From assembly GCF_003725415.1 (NCBI RefSeq), contig NZ_RJQC01000002.1, forward strand, positions 337,089 through 377,375: a stretch of 40,287 nucleotides of DNA, in the 5' to 3' direction. The notes under the pieces were generated by a model. It saw only the letters and a list, made by a program, of their open reading frames with translations. It made no database searches and had not been told where the DNA came from. The DNA is from Absicoccus porci (GTDB lineage: Bacteria; Bacillota_I; Bacilli_A; Erysipelotrichales; Erysipelotrichaceae). The position numbers and the translations under genes are program-made. Numbering within the stretch: position 1 is the stretch's first letter; each line of letters begins with the position of its first letter. Positions 16,714 through 24,850 of the stretch are shown in pieces.

Positions 16714-17118
16714 TTATTCCCCCTCGTAAGTGTATTTCACTAAGTCTATGCTGTCTGGTGCAGCATCTATCAAACATTGAGCTAATTCATCAAGAGTAGT
16801 ATCTTCATTTCGATTCAAATTTGCCGTTAATGCCAATGGTAAATTCATACCAACAACAATATAAATATGCTTCTTTTGACATAACATTAAACTTTGATTA
16901 AATGGTGTTCCTCCTCTTAAATCTGCTAACACCAGAACTCCATCTCCTGTATCCATTCTATTGACAGCTTTTTCTAATCGCTTACCATAGGATGAAGGAT
17001 CATCTTCTGGCATTAGTGATACTACTTCTGTTTGGATCATTTCTCCAGATATCATTTCTGTACTATTACGCAATCCTTCTGGAAATTTACCATGTCCAGC
17101 AAATACTAATCCTATCAC
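16714..17118 (-). CDS. PTS mannose-family IIA component
   Basis: This 134-residue EIIA-Man protein has the phospho-histidine in AGHGKFPEG (H9) and the family motif LADLRGGTPFN. Its start overlaps the epimerase stop by four bases (ATGA), and it is followed immediately by IIB. It is the regular IIA of this PTS; a second IIA lies further down the operon. Confidence 0.93.
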   Translation of the reverse strand: MIGLVFAGHGKFPEGLRNSTEMISGEMIQTEVVSLMPEDDPSSYGKRLEKAVNRMDTGDGVLVLADLRGGTPFNQSLMLCQKKHIYIVVGMNLPLALTANLNRNEDTTLDELAQCLIDAAPDSIDLVKYTYEGE

Positions 17119-17795
17119 AAATCAACCACTTCCAATTCTGTTTTATATTTACGATAATTTTCCTCAAAAGTATCCAATCCAGTAATGATACTTGAAGTCC
17201 CAACAACAAATACATTAGCTCCTGCTTGTCTCATTGCTTTGGCATTTACCATGGTCGTATTACCATCTACCACAATATCTGCATTTTCTTTTCCATTTTC
17301 ATCTAATAATTTTCGAGTCCGTTCAATTTTTTCGAGTGCTGACGGAACCATTTTCTGCCCGGCAAAACCCGGATTTACTGTCATTAACGTTACATAATCT
17401 ATCAAATCAATACATTCTTCCAAATATCCTAATGGTGTTCCAGGATTTAATACCAAACCAGCACTACAACCATGTTCATGTATGGATTGCAGCAATTTGT
17501 ATGGTTGATATGTCGTTTCTGGATGAAAAGAAATTTTGTCTCCCTCCATAATGTGATACATATCAATAAACTTTTCTGGATTAGTACACATAAAATGCAT
17601 ATCCACTGGTAAATCACTTAATCGCTTTACATCATTATATGTTGTAACTCCCAACATCACGTTATCAACAAAGTGCCCATCCATTACATCAAAGTGGATA
17701 CTATCTAATTTCACTTTTGCAAATAAATCAAGATATGGCTTAAATTCTTCTACCTTGCAGCACATGATTGATGGAGAAATTTTCACTTCTTTCAC
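17115..17795 (-). CDS. Ribulose-/allulose-phosphate 3-epimerase family protein (PTS operon copy)
   Basis: This 226-residue TIM-barrel epimerase has H34, D36 and D39 in HFDVMDGHFVDN, the VNPGFAGQ loop (~139) and VVDGN with the second catalytic aspartate. It would epimerise a ketose phosphate at C3, for example allulose 6-phosphate to fructose 6-phosphate or ribulose to xylulose 5-phosphate. It lies between IID and IIA inside the PTS operon, so a dedicated catabolic role is more likely than housekeeping. A hexulose-6-phosphate synthase role is less likely because the RPE metal and DG motifs are present. Confidence 0.88.
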   Translation of the reverse strand: MKEVKISPSIMCCKVEEFKPYLDLFAKVKLDSIHFDVMDGHFVDNVMLGVTTYNDVKRLSDLPVDMHFMCTNPEKFIDMYHIMEGDKISFHPETTYQPYKLLQSIHEHGCSAGLVLNPGTPLGYLEECIDLIDYVTLMTVNPGFAGQKMVPSALEKIERTRKLLDENGKENADIVVDGNTTMVNAKAMRQAGANVFVVGTSSIITGLDTFEENYRKYKTELEVVDL

Positions 17796-17870
17796 TCTAA
17801 TCCTCCTTTAAATAATCAAGCTATGACATTCATTTGAGGTAATATCATAGCTTAATTAATTCTTTTATGT

Positions 17871-18689
17871 TTATGCCGCCGATAAAATTCCTAAATATGA
17901 ACAAACAATACCAAATATAAAGATGATTAAAATAATTAAAGTAGGATTCATTTTCTTATTTACCATACGCCATACCAGCAAAGTAATGATTAATGGAATA
18001 GCACCAGGCAACAAGGTGTCAAACATATCCTGAACAACAACCTTTACTTCTCCGGATCTGAAAGTTAGCGGACATTTAACAGCAACACGAGAATAAGCCA
18101 TATTTCCGACAACAACGAGACCGATGATACTAAAGGCTTCAGTAATTTTATCCAAGGTTCCAGATTGTAACAATGAAACAATTGCTTGTTTTCCTTGTTT
18201 GTAACCCATCATGAAACAGTTATATCCAAAGAAAATCATCAATGCTTTATAAACAATTTCAAACAGCAACGGTCCTGCAATATTTCCTTGTAATGCAAAT
18301 TGACAGCAAATACCTGCTAAAATTGGATAAACAACAGCTTGAGAAACTGTATCACCAATACCTGCCATAGGTCCCATCAAACCAGTACGTAGAGAAATAA
18401 TATCTTCATCTTCAATAGCTGCACCATTGGCTTTCTGCTCCTCCATTGAAATCGTAATTCCATGAATAACAGTACCAATCCAAGAAGGTTCAGTATTAAA
18501 GAATTCCATGTATTTCTTTAACGCTGCAACTTGTTCTTCTTTGGTGTCATATAGTTTTGTGACTACAGACATCATCTGGTTCGTCTGCCCCAAAGCCTGC
18601 AATCGTTCGTAGTTATAACAAGTTTCACTTGAATAGGACAATACCCAAGCCTTAACTAAATCCTTATGTGTCAAATGATGTTCTGCCAT
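17871..18689 (-). CDS. PTS mannose-family IID component
   Basis: This 272-residue IID membrane subunit has SSETCYNYERLQALG near the N terminus, the MEFFNTEP segment, LRTGLMGPMAGIGDTVSQAV and C-terminal hydrophobic helices ending in a short lumenal tail. It starts two bases after IIC. The N-terminal WVLSYSSETCYNYERL is the diagnostic IID region. Confidence 0.93.
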   Translation of the reverse strand: MAEHHLTHKDLVKAWVLSYSSETCYNYERLQALGQTNQMMSVVTKLYDTKEEQVAALKKYMEFFNTEPSWIGTVIHGITISMEEQKANGAAIEDEDIISLRTGLMGPMAGIGDTVSQAVVYPILAGICCQFALQGNIAGPLLFEIVYKALMIFFGYNCFMMGYKQGKQAIVSLLQSGTLDKITEAFSIIGLVVVGNMAYSRVAVKCPLTFRSGEVKVVVQDMFDTLLPGAIPLIITLLVWRMVNKKMNPTLIILIIFIFGIVCSYLGILSAA

Positions 18690-18691
18690 AA

Positions 18692-19435
18692 TTATTCTGC
18701 CTCCTCTGTATCATTTTGGAAGTAATACATAACTGCAGCAACGCATGATGCGAAGACGAAACAAGCCATCGTATCCAATTTGAAGTACACGGTTAAGAAG
18801 AAGCCCAAGAAGAAGAAACCAATAAGTTTTTTCTTTCCAATGTAGTTCAATAACATACCAATACCTAAAGCTGGCATAATGGATGCAACTAAGTTTAAAG
18901 CATTCGCTAAGCTCTTAGGGATTGAAGCAATCATATTTTGTGACCAGGTTGCTCCATAAACAATCATCAAGAATACTGGTAAACCGTACAATAGCAAGGA
19001 CAAGATTCCAGATGGCAAATAATTCATCAGGCGTACACCTTTTAAGTTACCTTCTTCCAAATATTTATCAGCACGATGTACCCAAAATGCATTGATTGTC
19101 ATATACGCTGTATTCTGTACAATACCTATTAACGATAATGCTGCTGCAAATGTAACAGCCATTCGCGGATCTGCCTTTGAAATAATCGTCAGAGCAGTTC
19201 CATAAATACCTGCAACCATCAAGTTTCCAGGCATAGATCCTCCTGCTGTGATCCATCCTAAATAAGTCAATTGAATATATGCTGCTGCTTTCATGCCTAA
19301 GATTGGTTGTCCCATGAACACTCCAACTAAGAAACCAGACCATAATGGATATAACCAAGTTCTTGTAATCAAATGGTTGAACCACCATTGACTACCTGTT
19401 GCCAGCAATGCCACTAAAATTGCTGATAAAATCAT
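18692..19435 (-). CDS. PTS mannose-family IIC component
   Basis: This 247-residue polytopic IIC is the first gene of the long operon. It has GGSMPGNLMVAGIYGTALTI and the later GIGMLLNYIGKKKLIG helix-loop. AAGGAG lies ten bases before ATG 19435. Upstream is a 484-base intergenic region shared with the divergent RpiR gene. Confidence 0.92.
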   Translation of the reverse strand: MILSAILVALLATGSQWWFNHLITRTWLYPLWSGFLVGVFMGQPILGMKAAAYIQLTYLGWITAGGSMPGNLMVAGIYGTALTIISKADPRMAVTFAAALSLIGIVQNTAYMTINAFWVHRADKYLEEGNLKGVRLMNYLPSGILSLLLYGLPVFLMIVYGATWSQNMIASIPKSLANALNLVASIMPALGIGMLLNYIGKKKLIGFFFLGFFLTVYFKLDTMACFVFASCVAAVMYYFQNDTEEAE

Positions 19436-19919
19436 AAATTTCTGTCTCCTTTTCTGTTATTATGTATACAGGGAGAAATAAAATTCTTATTCGACAATCA
19501 TCAAGTACTTGCTAACCTTTCTTAATGATTGTATATACCTAATTTTGTTTCCTCCCTTCTTTAGAATTCTTTTCTCCGATCTACGTTTATATCATAATGA
19601 ATCATTTCCATCTTTGGAATACGATTTCATTCAATTCTTTTTCATATTTTTGTCATATTTTCTGATTTTTGAAAACCTTTACAAAATATTCCGTCAATGA
19701 TATAGATGATATATGTGATTCAATCCGTCATTTCAGACATATATACTATATTTTTAAAAGCCTGTTACTATTCTCAAAATAGAAATTTTAATTGTTTTAT
19801 TATATATTATGTATAACAATCATAAATTGAATTGCATAATTGAAAACGGCCTATTTATTCTATTATGCAGTATTTATTCAACACATCACATTGGATTTAA
19901 TCCTAGAAAAGGAGTTTTC
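19436..19919. promoter_or_regulatory. Divergent regulatory region of the long operon and rpiR-type gene
   Basis: This 484-base AT-rich gap contains a 12-bp inverted repeat with one mismatch (19494-19505 and 19521-19532, 15-base loop) about 60-100 bases upstream of IIC, a candidate operator or leader hairpin. A cre-like word TGAAAACCTTTACA (19670-19683) lacks the central CG and is weak. I see no confident -35/-10 pair and no convincing gene. Confidence 0.45.
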
Positions 19920-20687
19920 ATGTCTTTGATGTTAAATACAGATTTATATCGTGAATTGTCTGATTCCGAAAAAAAAGTTATTGACTATATTGAAACTCAC
20001 GAAAATAAAGTTGAATCATTCTCAATTACAATGATTGCCAACCGTACTTTTACATCAACGGCAACCGTCTCTCGTGCGATTAAGAAAATGGGATTTTCTG
20101 GTGGGATTTCTGAATTACGCTATAGTATATCAATCAATAAATCTCCCTCAGAAGATGATCATGAAAAGAAAAACGAAGATATTGGTAACGTCAACCAGAT
20201 ACTAGCCAAATCATACCGTGAATGCATGTATACCATAGACAATATTGTAATAACAGATATATTAAAAGTTATTGATTTTATAAAATCAGCAAATCGTATT
20301 ATCTTGTGTGCTCTTGGATCATCCGCCATGGTTGCGCAAGAATTTCAAGAACAACTCTTAATGCTTGGATACACCCCGATCCTTATGGCTGACGAAGTTT
20401 GGTTAAAACGCAGTAATCTAGTAAAACAAAACGATTTAGTATTTATCATCACCACTTTAAATACTAGACCAGTTTTATTTGACATGGCCAATCGCGCTAA
20501 ACATACAGGAACAAAAGTGGTTACATGTGTTTGTAAGGAAGGCACAAGTTTACAGGGCATATCTGATATCACAATAATTGGGCATACAGAAAACATTGTA
20601 AATACATCTATCATGTCACAAACTTCTCGACTGTCTTTAATGATAATTACACGTACAATCACAGAATATCTTGCATTATATGAATAA
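19920..20687 (+). CDS. RpiR-family transcriptional regulator (HTH plus SIS)
   Basis: This 255-residue regulator has an N-terminal RpiR helix-turn-helix domain (~1-77, with ITMIANRTFTSTATVSRAIK) and a C-terminal SIS sugar-phosphate sensor (~120-250, LCALGSSAMVAQEF). I start at ATG 19920, with AGGAG upstream; in-frame starts from 19809 lack a good site. It diverges from the long PTS operon, whose inducer is probably a phosphorylated sugar from that pathway. Confidence 0.9.
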   Translation: MSLMLNTDLYRELSDSEKKVIDYIETHENKVESFSITMIANRTFTSTATVSRAIKKMGFSGGISELRYSISINKSPSEDDHEKKNEDIGNVNQILAKSYRECMYTIDNIVITDILKVIDFIKSANRIILCALGSSAMVAQEFQEQLLMLGYTPILMADEVWLKRSNLVKQNDLVFIITTLNTRPVLFDMANRAKHTGTKVVTCVCKEGTSLQGISDITIIGHTENIVNTSIMSQTSRLSLMIITRTITEYLALYE

Positions 20688-20753
20688 AAAATCAGCTCTA
20701 CCGACCATTTAATATGAAGAATCTCACATTAAACAGGGATAGAACTGATTTTT
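20686..20753. terminator. Long bidirectional terminator hairpin
   Basis: AAAAATCAG at the left (ending 20695) pairs with CTGATTTTT at the right (20745-20753), and inner segments TTTAAT and ATTAAA extend the stem around 20708-20733. It separates the convergent RpiR gene and the membrane-protein gene and has A/T tails on both sides. Confidence 0.75.
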
Positions 20754-21294
20754 ATAAATGATTCTTATAGTAATACATTTTAAATACTCTATAGCTAAAA
20801 TAAAATGATATTAAAGCAGCTAAATAAGTACCAAAAATGGCTATTCTTGAAGATGCAATATCCTTTGAAATAAAAGAATTGATAATCAATAATATTCCAA
20901 TAACGATAAAAAATATCATTTTGACAATCAAGGAAGAATTCTTCTCTTCTATATCCTTTTCATCGAAATCATACTTTTTCGTATGATTTTTTTTCATATT
21001 ATAATTTTCTATTTGCACAGAATTTTTTAACACACTTCGATATTCATATTCCAAAAATATAAATAAAATACATGGTACAACAATAGAAATCAATAAATTC
21101 GGAACAATTGTAAAATAAATTAACAATCCAATAACAAAAACAAGATAATATCGAAGTTGTAAAGTTTGAAACAATCCTTCCTGATTTTCTTTAATTTGAT
21201 AAGCACGCTTTTCTTTTGGCACATAGTAAATAGCTCTTCCTCGTGCATCTCTATATATATTTTTCCCGCTTAGTTTATATTTTTGATTCTTCAT
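20752..21294 (-). CDS. Uncharacterised four-helix membrane protein
   Basis: This 180-residue protein has a basic, tyrosine-rich N-terminal segment (~1-45) and two pairs of hydrophobic helices (YYLVFVIGLLIYFTIV / LLISIVVPCILFIFL, and IVKMIFFIVIGILLIINSF / AIFGTYLAALISFYFSYRV). A charged cytoplasmic loop (~85-120) rich in K, D and E lies between them. I start at ATG 21294, seven bases after AAAGGTG; an upstream GTG at 21315 is possible. No family recognised. Confidence 0.75.
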   Translation of the reverse strand: MKNQKYKLSGKNIYRDARGRAIYYVPKEKRAYQIKENQEGLFQTLQLRYYLVFVIGLLIYFTIVPNLLISIVVPCILFIFLEYEYRSVLKNSVQIENYNMKKNHTKKYDFDEKDIEEKNSSLIVKMIFFIVIGILLIINSFISKDIASSRIAIFGTYLAALISFYFSYRVFKMYYYKNHL

Positions 21295-21339
21295 TCTATT
21301 CACCTTTTTCAGCACAATTATATCTAATTTTTTAGTCTA

Positions 21340-21370
21340 TGTAAGCGTTTGTAAATGAAAACATTTACAA
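21340..21370. promoter_or_regulatory. cre-like box and perfect 22-base palindrome upstream of dehydrogenase
   Basis: TTGTAAATG-AAAA-CATTTACAA (21349-21370) is a perfect 9-bp inverted repeat. The overlapping TGTAAGCGTTTGTA (21341-21354 region) differs from the cre consensus at one position. They lie between divergent genes, about 110 bases before the dehydrogenase start. The palindrome is a strong operator candidate; the binding protein is unknown. Confidence 0.55.
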
Positions 21371-21478
21371 CTTCCATATAAAAAATACATTTTATAAAAT
21401 CCTTTTCATAATACTTCCACCTTCTTTATTTTCAAGATTTTTTTATGTTATAACGCAACCAGAAGGAGGCTTCAATCA

Positions 21479-22501
21479 ATGAAAGCTGTAGTATATTTTG
21501 GAAAACATGATGCAAGAGTATCTAATTTTAAAGAACCACCAATGGGAGAAGATTGCGTTAAAATTGCCGTAAGTTATTGTGGAATTTGTGGAACAGACAT
21601 TCACAAATTTAATGGGATGGGTGGATCACGTCCTGTTATTCCACCCGTAGTATTAGGACATGAAGCAAGTGGTATAGTGGTGGATGTAGGCTCAAAAGTA
21701 ACAAATTTCAAAGTTGGTGACCGTGTCGTTGCAGATCCAAACTGGAGTTGTAGTCATTGTTATTATTGTAAAAATGGAAAAACCCATTTATGCGAAAATT
21801 CACGTGGTGTAGTCAAAGGATTTGCCGAATATATTTGTCCTCCTGAATCAAATGTATATAAAATTCCAGACTCCTTATCCATGGAGCACGCTGCTTTAAC
21901 AGAACCATTATCTTGTAGTATTCATGGCATGGATTTGGCAGAAGTTAAAACAGGAGATACTGTACTTATTGTAGGCATGGGATCTATAGGATCCATGATG
22001 GTTGAACTTGCCAGAATTTCTGGTGCTTCAAATATTATTGTTGTTGAACCTGTAAAAGAAAAAGAACCGCTCGCAAAGAAATTAGGTGCCACATTATTCA
22101 TTGATCCAACCACACAAAATGTCAATCAAGTGGTCAAAGACGCTGGCATTGAAAACGTTCAACATGTTATTGAGTGCGTCGGTTTAAAAAATACAATCGA
22201 AAACTCTTTCGAATATGCTGGAAAAGGGGCAACTGTTGTTTTATTTGGGCTAGGTGATCCTAATAATCCGCCTGTATTTAATCAATATAATGCATTCCAA
22301 AAAGAATTAGTTATCAAAACAAGTTTTGTAAATCCACACACAACGCAACGCGCGATCAATTTATTATCACATGATCAAATTCATTGTGATGACATCATTG
22401 TAAAGATTATGGATCCTGAAGAAGTTCCAAAAGAACTAGCTACTAAAACCTACTTCAACAAAGGAAAAGTCCTTGTTAGAATGAGTGGAAAAGAAAATTA
22501 A
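21479..22501 (+). CDS. Zinc-dependent polyol/2,3-butanediol-type dehydrogenase (MDR family), copy D
   Basis: This 340-residue MDR enzyme resembles sorbitol or butanediol dehydrogenases. It has CGICGTDIHKF, LGHEASG, the structural zinc loop CSHCYYCKNGKTHLC and the NAD motif VGMGSIG (~162-168). AGAAGGAGG precedes ATG 21479. It is monocistronic apart from a 33-codon reading frame starting seven bases downstream. It is oriented opposite to the operon dehydrogenases and is the most diverged of the four in the window. Confidence 0.9.
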   Translation: MKAVVYFGKHDARVSNFKEPPMGEDCVKIAVSYCGICGTDIHKFNGMGGSRPVIPPVVLGHEASGIVVDVGSKVTNFKVGDRVVADPNWSCSHCYYCKNGKTHLCENSRGVVKGFAEYICPPESNVYKIPDSLSMEHAALTEPLSCSIHGMDLAEVKTGDTVLIVGMGSIGSMMVELARISGASNIIVVEPVKEKEPLAKKLGATLFIDPTTQNVNQVVKDAGIENVQHVIECVGLKNTIENSFEYAGKGATVVLFGLGDPNNPPVFNQYNAFQKELVIKTSFVNPHTTQRAINLLSHDQIHCDDIIVKIMDPEEVPKELATKTYFNKGKVLVRMSGKEN

Positions 22502-22508
22502 TAATTAT

Positions 22509-22610
22509 ATGAAAAAAAGAAAACAGAAAATTTTTATAAATATAATCGGTGTAGTATTATTTGCAGCTCTTCTCTTTTTAGGATATAAGCTTGGTGGTTT
22601 ATTCCTATAA
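22509..22610 (+). CDS. Predicted 33-residue single-pass membrane peptide
   Basis: The frame starts at ATG 22509. It encodes a basic head (MKKRKQK) and then one hydrophobic helix (IFINIIGVVLFAALLFLGY), ending KLGGLFL. It begins seven bases after the dehydrogenase stop and ends 11 bases before an intrinsic terminator, so it would be the last cistron of that transcript. The ribosome binding site is weak (only a GGAAAAG-like purine stretch), so translation may depend on coupling. Function unknown. Confidence 0.5.
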   Translation: MKKRKQKIFINIIGVVLFAALLFLGYKLGGLFL

Positions 22611-22621
22611 ATAAATTCAGT

Positions 22622-22651
22622 CAGAGATAGTAATATCATCTCTGGCTTTTT
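22622..22651 (+). terminator. Intrinsic terminator after dehydrogenase and small peptide
   Basis: CAGAGAT (22622-22628) pairs with ATCTCTG (22638-22644), followed by GC and five T residues (22647-22651). Confidence 0.85.
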
Positions 22652-22721
22652 GCTCATAAAAAAGATAAGCCCTAAAAGCTTCCCTAAGACAGAAAAGTAT
22701 ATTTTGATATATATATGAAGC

Positions 22722-22829
22722 TTAGACTACAGCTTTAGTGATCACTAAATCAGCACCAGAACCACAAATGTTGGTTTCCACGACATCCCCTCGATAAACC
22801 GGTGTTTTCATTTCTTTCATGATAGCAAA
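22722..22829 (-). pseudogene. Decayed 3' fragment of a DUF1667 gene
   Basis: On the minus strand this encodes FAIMKEMKTPVYRGDVVE and then TNICGSGADLVITKAVV plus stop. It aligns with the C-terminal third of the intact DUF1667 protein (IMKEMNNVEMKAPVHRGDVVE, ANICGSGADLVITKDVAQA). About five residues are missing at the EM-K junction, and the N-terminal two thirds with the cysteine cluster are gone. An in-frame stop lies just upstream. Its downstream flank (22680-22721) is also related to that of the intact gene. Confidence 0.85.
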
Positions 22830-22893
22830 GCTTTACTAAATTCATGACTTATGCAAAAACAATTCTCGGATTGGTAAGTATTAGTCATTAAAA

Positions 22894-22936
22894 ACAAAAA
22901 TGTCAATCATATCAAGATCATGATCGACATTTTTGT
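22894..22936. terminator. Long hairpin downstream of hybrid pseudogene
   Basis: ACAAAAATGTCAATCAT (22894-22910) pairs with ATGATCGACATTTTTGT (22920-22936) with one mismatched pair and a 9-base loop. The T/A runs lie within the stem base, so it can act in either direction. It probably terminated the ancestral operon after IIC. Confidence 0.7.
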
Positions 22937-22967
22937 TATATTCTAATTAATTCAATAAATTAGTCTC

Positions 22968-23806
22968 TTATTGCACATTCTTTTCTGCTTGAAGTTCTAA
23001 GTATTCATCAAATCGATTTGAATTTTTTCGATATACTACATACCAAATAGCATAGACAACAACAGTTAGTCCAATTAATTGCATTGACGGATGTCTTAAT
23101 ATATAGTCAATTTCTACATATCTTTGTTTTCTCAATTCTTCTAATAAAATTATTATATATGTTAATAAACCATTGTATGATTCATCCGTAAAAAATAATA
23201 AGTCTTTTTTTCAATAGACTGAATAATAGTTTGTACTATTTCAATCACTTCTTGTTGTTCTTCGTCTCTTACAACTTCAACTTGATTGGTATATATTTTT
23301 GGAAATAAATTTAATAATAATATCCTTCGATCACTTTCTCGTCCTACGACTAGTGAGCCCCTTTTTGATGACTCTAGTTTTAAATTAAATTTTTGCAACA
23401 CATCTTTTACAACACTCATATCATGTAAGATTGTAGATCGAGATACATATAGCGAATCTGCCAAGTTTTGCATTGTGAGCGGGATATCAATTTCAGCAAT
23501 CATATAAGCAATCACATTTGCACGTTCTTCTCTAGAAAGCTTCATTGAGTAGTAATCTTGCTTAGATATTACCCTCTCCACATCTTTAATGGAATTATTA
23601 AGTCTAATATTTCCTTGTTCATCGTAACCTAAAGATTTACAGCCTTGTTCTGTTAAATGACCCGAGATATTATCCAAATCATATCTTAAAGTACGTTCAG
23701 AAACATTAAATTGTTTAGTTAGCATGGCTAATGTACAAGGTTGATCATATCTCTCATGTTCAATCAATAAATGCACAATGTCAAGACTACGTTTATTTAT
23801 CATCAA
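22968..23806 (-). pseudogene. Hybrid pseudogene: PRD regulator front fused to PTS IIC tail, with frameshift
   Basis: From ATG 23806 (AGGAGG upstream) the frame encodes two helix-turn-helix domains matching the intact PRD regulator at 37149-39200 (VSERTLRYDLD; YVSRSTILHDMS). It runs into a stop at 23162 after 214 residues. At the A7 run (plus-strand T7, 23205-23211) a one-base loss shifts the frame. In the shifted frame similarity resumes (FFTDESYNGLLTY, YVEIDYILRHPSM versus SVEIDYVLQHPSM). At about 23080 the sequence switches to LIGLTVVVYAIWYVVYRKN, which matches the IIC tail at 32.8 kb (MIGLAVVIYAVAYIVYRTH). The fusion ends at 22968. It is a deletion joint and cannot make a working regulator or transporter, though a 214-residue DNA-binding fragment could still be produced. 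Confidence 0.88.
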
Positions 23807-23936
23807 AATCCTCCTATATATCTTATCTTAGCTATTAAAATTTTAAAGTGTAACTTTTTTCATCTTTTTTCGCAAATTATTACTGTTTTTTAGTCATGGT
23901 ACATAAAATATAATTAACACAAAGGAGCATAATTAT
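23807..23936. promoter_or_regulatory. Divergent promoter region of broken PRD regulator and hydrolase
   Basis: The gap carries TATAAT near 23908 for the hydrolase, without a good -35, and the word TTTTCGCAAA, which recurs upstream of the paralogous hydrolase at 39.27 kb. AAAGGAG precedes the hydrolase start. The poor -35 fits activator dependence, although the activator gene here is broken. Confidence 0.4.
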
Positions 23937-24785
23937 ATGGAAATAAAACAATATAACCATAAAAAAAAGCCAGTTTTCATGTACATTCATGGAGAATGTT
24001 TATCCCCTAACAGTTTTAATACCCAAATAAAAGAATTAAAAAAGGATTTTGAAATTGTCTTACCTTTATTGGATAACACTTTTGTCTCAATAAAACAATG
24101 TGCAAAAGAAATAGTTGAATACATTTGCAGTCATTACAATGGTCATATACAAGTTTTAGCTGGCTTTAGTTTAGGCGGTCAAATAGTAGCTGAGATATTG
24201 GCCATAAAAAATGATATCTGTGAATATGCAATTATTGAAGGTGCTCTGATGTATCCTGTAAAATTTCATAATTGGAGTGACATTGTTGCTGTTCATTTCC
24301 CAATGCTTTCGCACAATAAGTTATTTAATTCATTCATGTATTACGCTAAATACACCGATACTAAATCAGAAAAAGTCTATTATAAAACAATAAATGATTT
24401 AGAAATCAAAACTGTATCTAATATGTATAAAGAATTACATAATTATAAAATTTCATCATCCTTAGATAATATCACTGGAAAACTAGCAATCTTAGTTGGT
24501 ACTCGAGAAGGTAGAGAATATAGAAAAAGTGCTGATATTTTGCACAAACAAATAAAGAATTCTGAAATTTTCATGTTAATGAAATACTGTTATGGTGGTC
24601 TAAGCTTAGATCATCCAGAAGAATATATTCGTTTTATTAAAAGCTGGGTTCAGGAAAAAGACAAGCAATCACGAATTAAATCAGAAAGAAAACAGAAAGA
24701 ACAGGAATTCGAATATATGCCTAATTGGAAGCATTTACTAAATTGGTATCAATCAAAAAAAGAGAACTTTAATACTTGTGATTAA
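23937..24785 (+). CDS. Alpha/beta-hydrolase-fold protein, copy 1
   Basis: This 282-residue soluble protein has the nucleophile elbow GFSLGG (S78), an oxyanion-region motif YIHGECLS (~16-23) and a late histidine in LSLDHPEEYIRF. These fit a serine hydrolase of unknown substrate. The C terminus is highly charged (KSERKQKEQEFEYMPNWKH). It is a diverged paralogue of 39335-40195 in the same orientation, each opposite a PRD regulator. Here the regulator is a pseudogene while the hydrolase frame is intact, suggesting it is still under selection or only recently freed. Confidence 0.82.
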   Translation: MEIKQYNHKKKPVFMYIHGECLSPNSFNTQIKELKKDFEIVLPLLDNTFVSIKQCAKEIVEYICSHYNGHIQVLAGFSLGGQIVAEILAIKNDICEYAIIEGALMYPVKFHNWSDIVAVHFPMLSHNKLFNSFMYYAKYTDTKSEKVYYKTINDLEIKTVSNMYKELHNYKISSSLDNITGKLAILVGTREGREYRKSADILHKQIKNSEIFMLMKYCYGGLSLDHPEEYIRFIKSWVQEKDKQSRIKSERKQKEQEFEYMPNWKHLLNWYQSKKENFNTCD

Positions 24786-24786
24786 A

Positions 24787-24821
24787 ATTAAAAAAGGGAG
24801 GTCATTTAACTGACTTCCCTT
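24787..24821 (-). terminator. Intrinsic terminator of the glycerol-phosphate dehydrogenase operon
   Basis: AAGGGAGGTCA (24794-24804) and TGACTTCCCTT (24811-24821) form an 11-bp stem with one G-U type pair and a 6-base loop. A T-rich tail follows on the minus strand. The right arm and the next ~56 bases are identical to the scrap at 10.7 kb. Confidence 0.85.
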
Positions 24822-24850
24822 AGACAGAAGAGTATATTGAAATATATTTA

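Noticed and set aside
17115..17795. Hexulose-6-phosphate synthase identity to pair with the PHI-like isomerase
   Set aside because: The protein has the full ribulose-phosphate 3-epimerase metal and VNPGFAGQ/DG motifs rather than the synthase pattern.
19509..19700. A 63-codon hydrophobic frame upstream of the RpiR gene
   Set aside because: No ribosome binding site, phenylalanine/leucine-rich composition expected from AT-rich DNA, and it overlaps the inverted repeat of the regulatory region.
23205..23211. Programmed frameshifting at the A7 run in the regulator pseudogene
   Set aside because: The extended product would join half a PRD domain to a IIC tail, which is not a sensible protein; simple one-base loss after a deletion explains it better.
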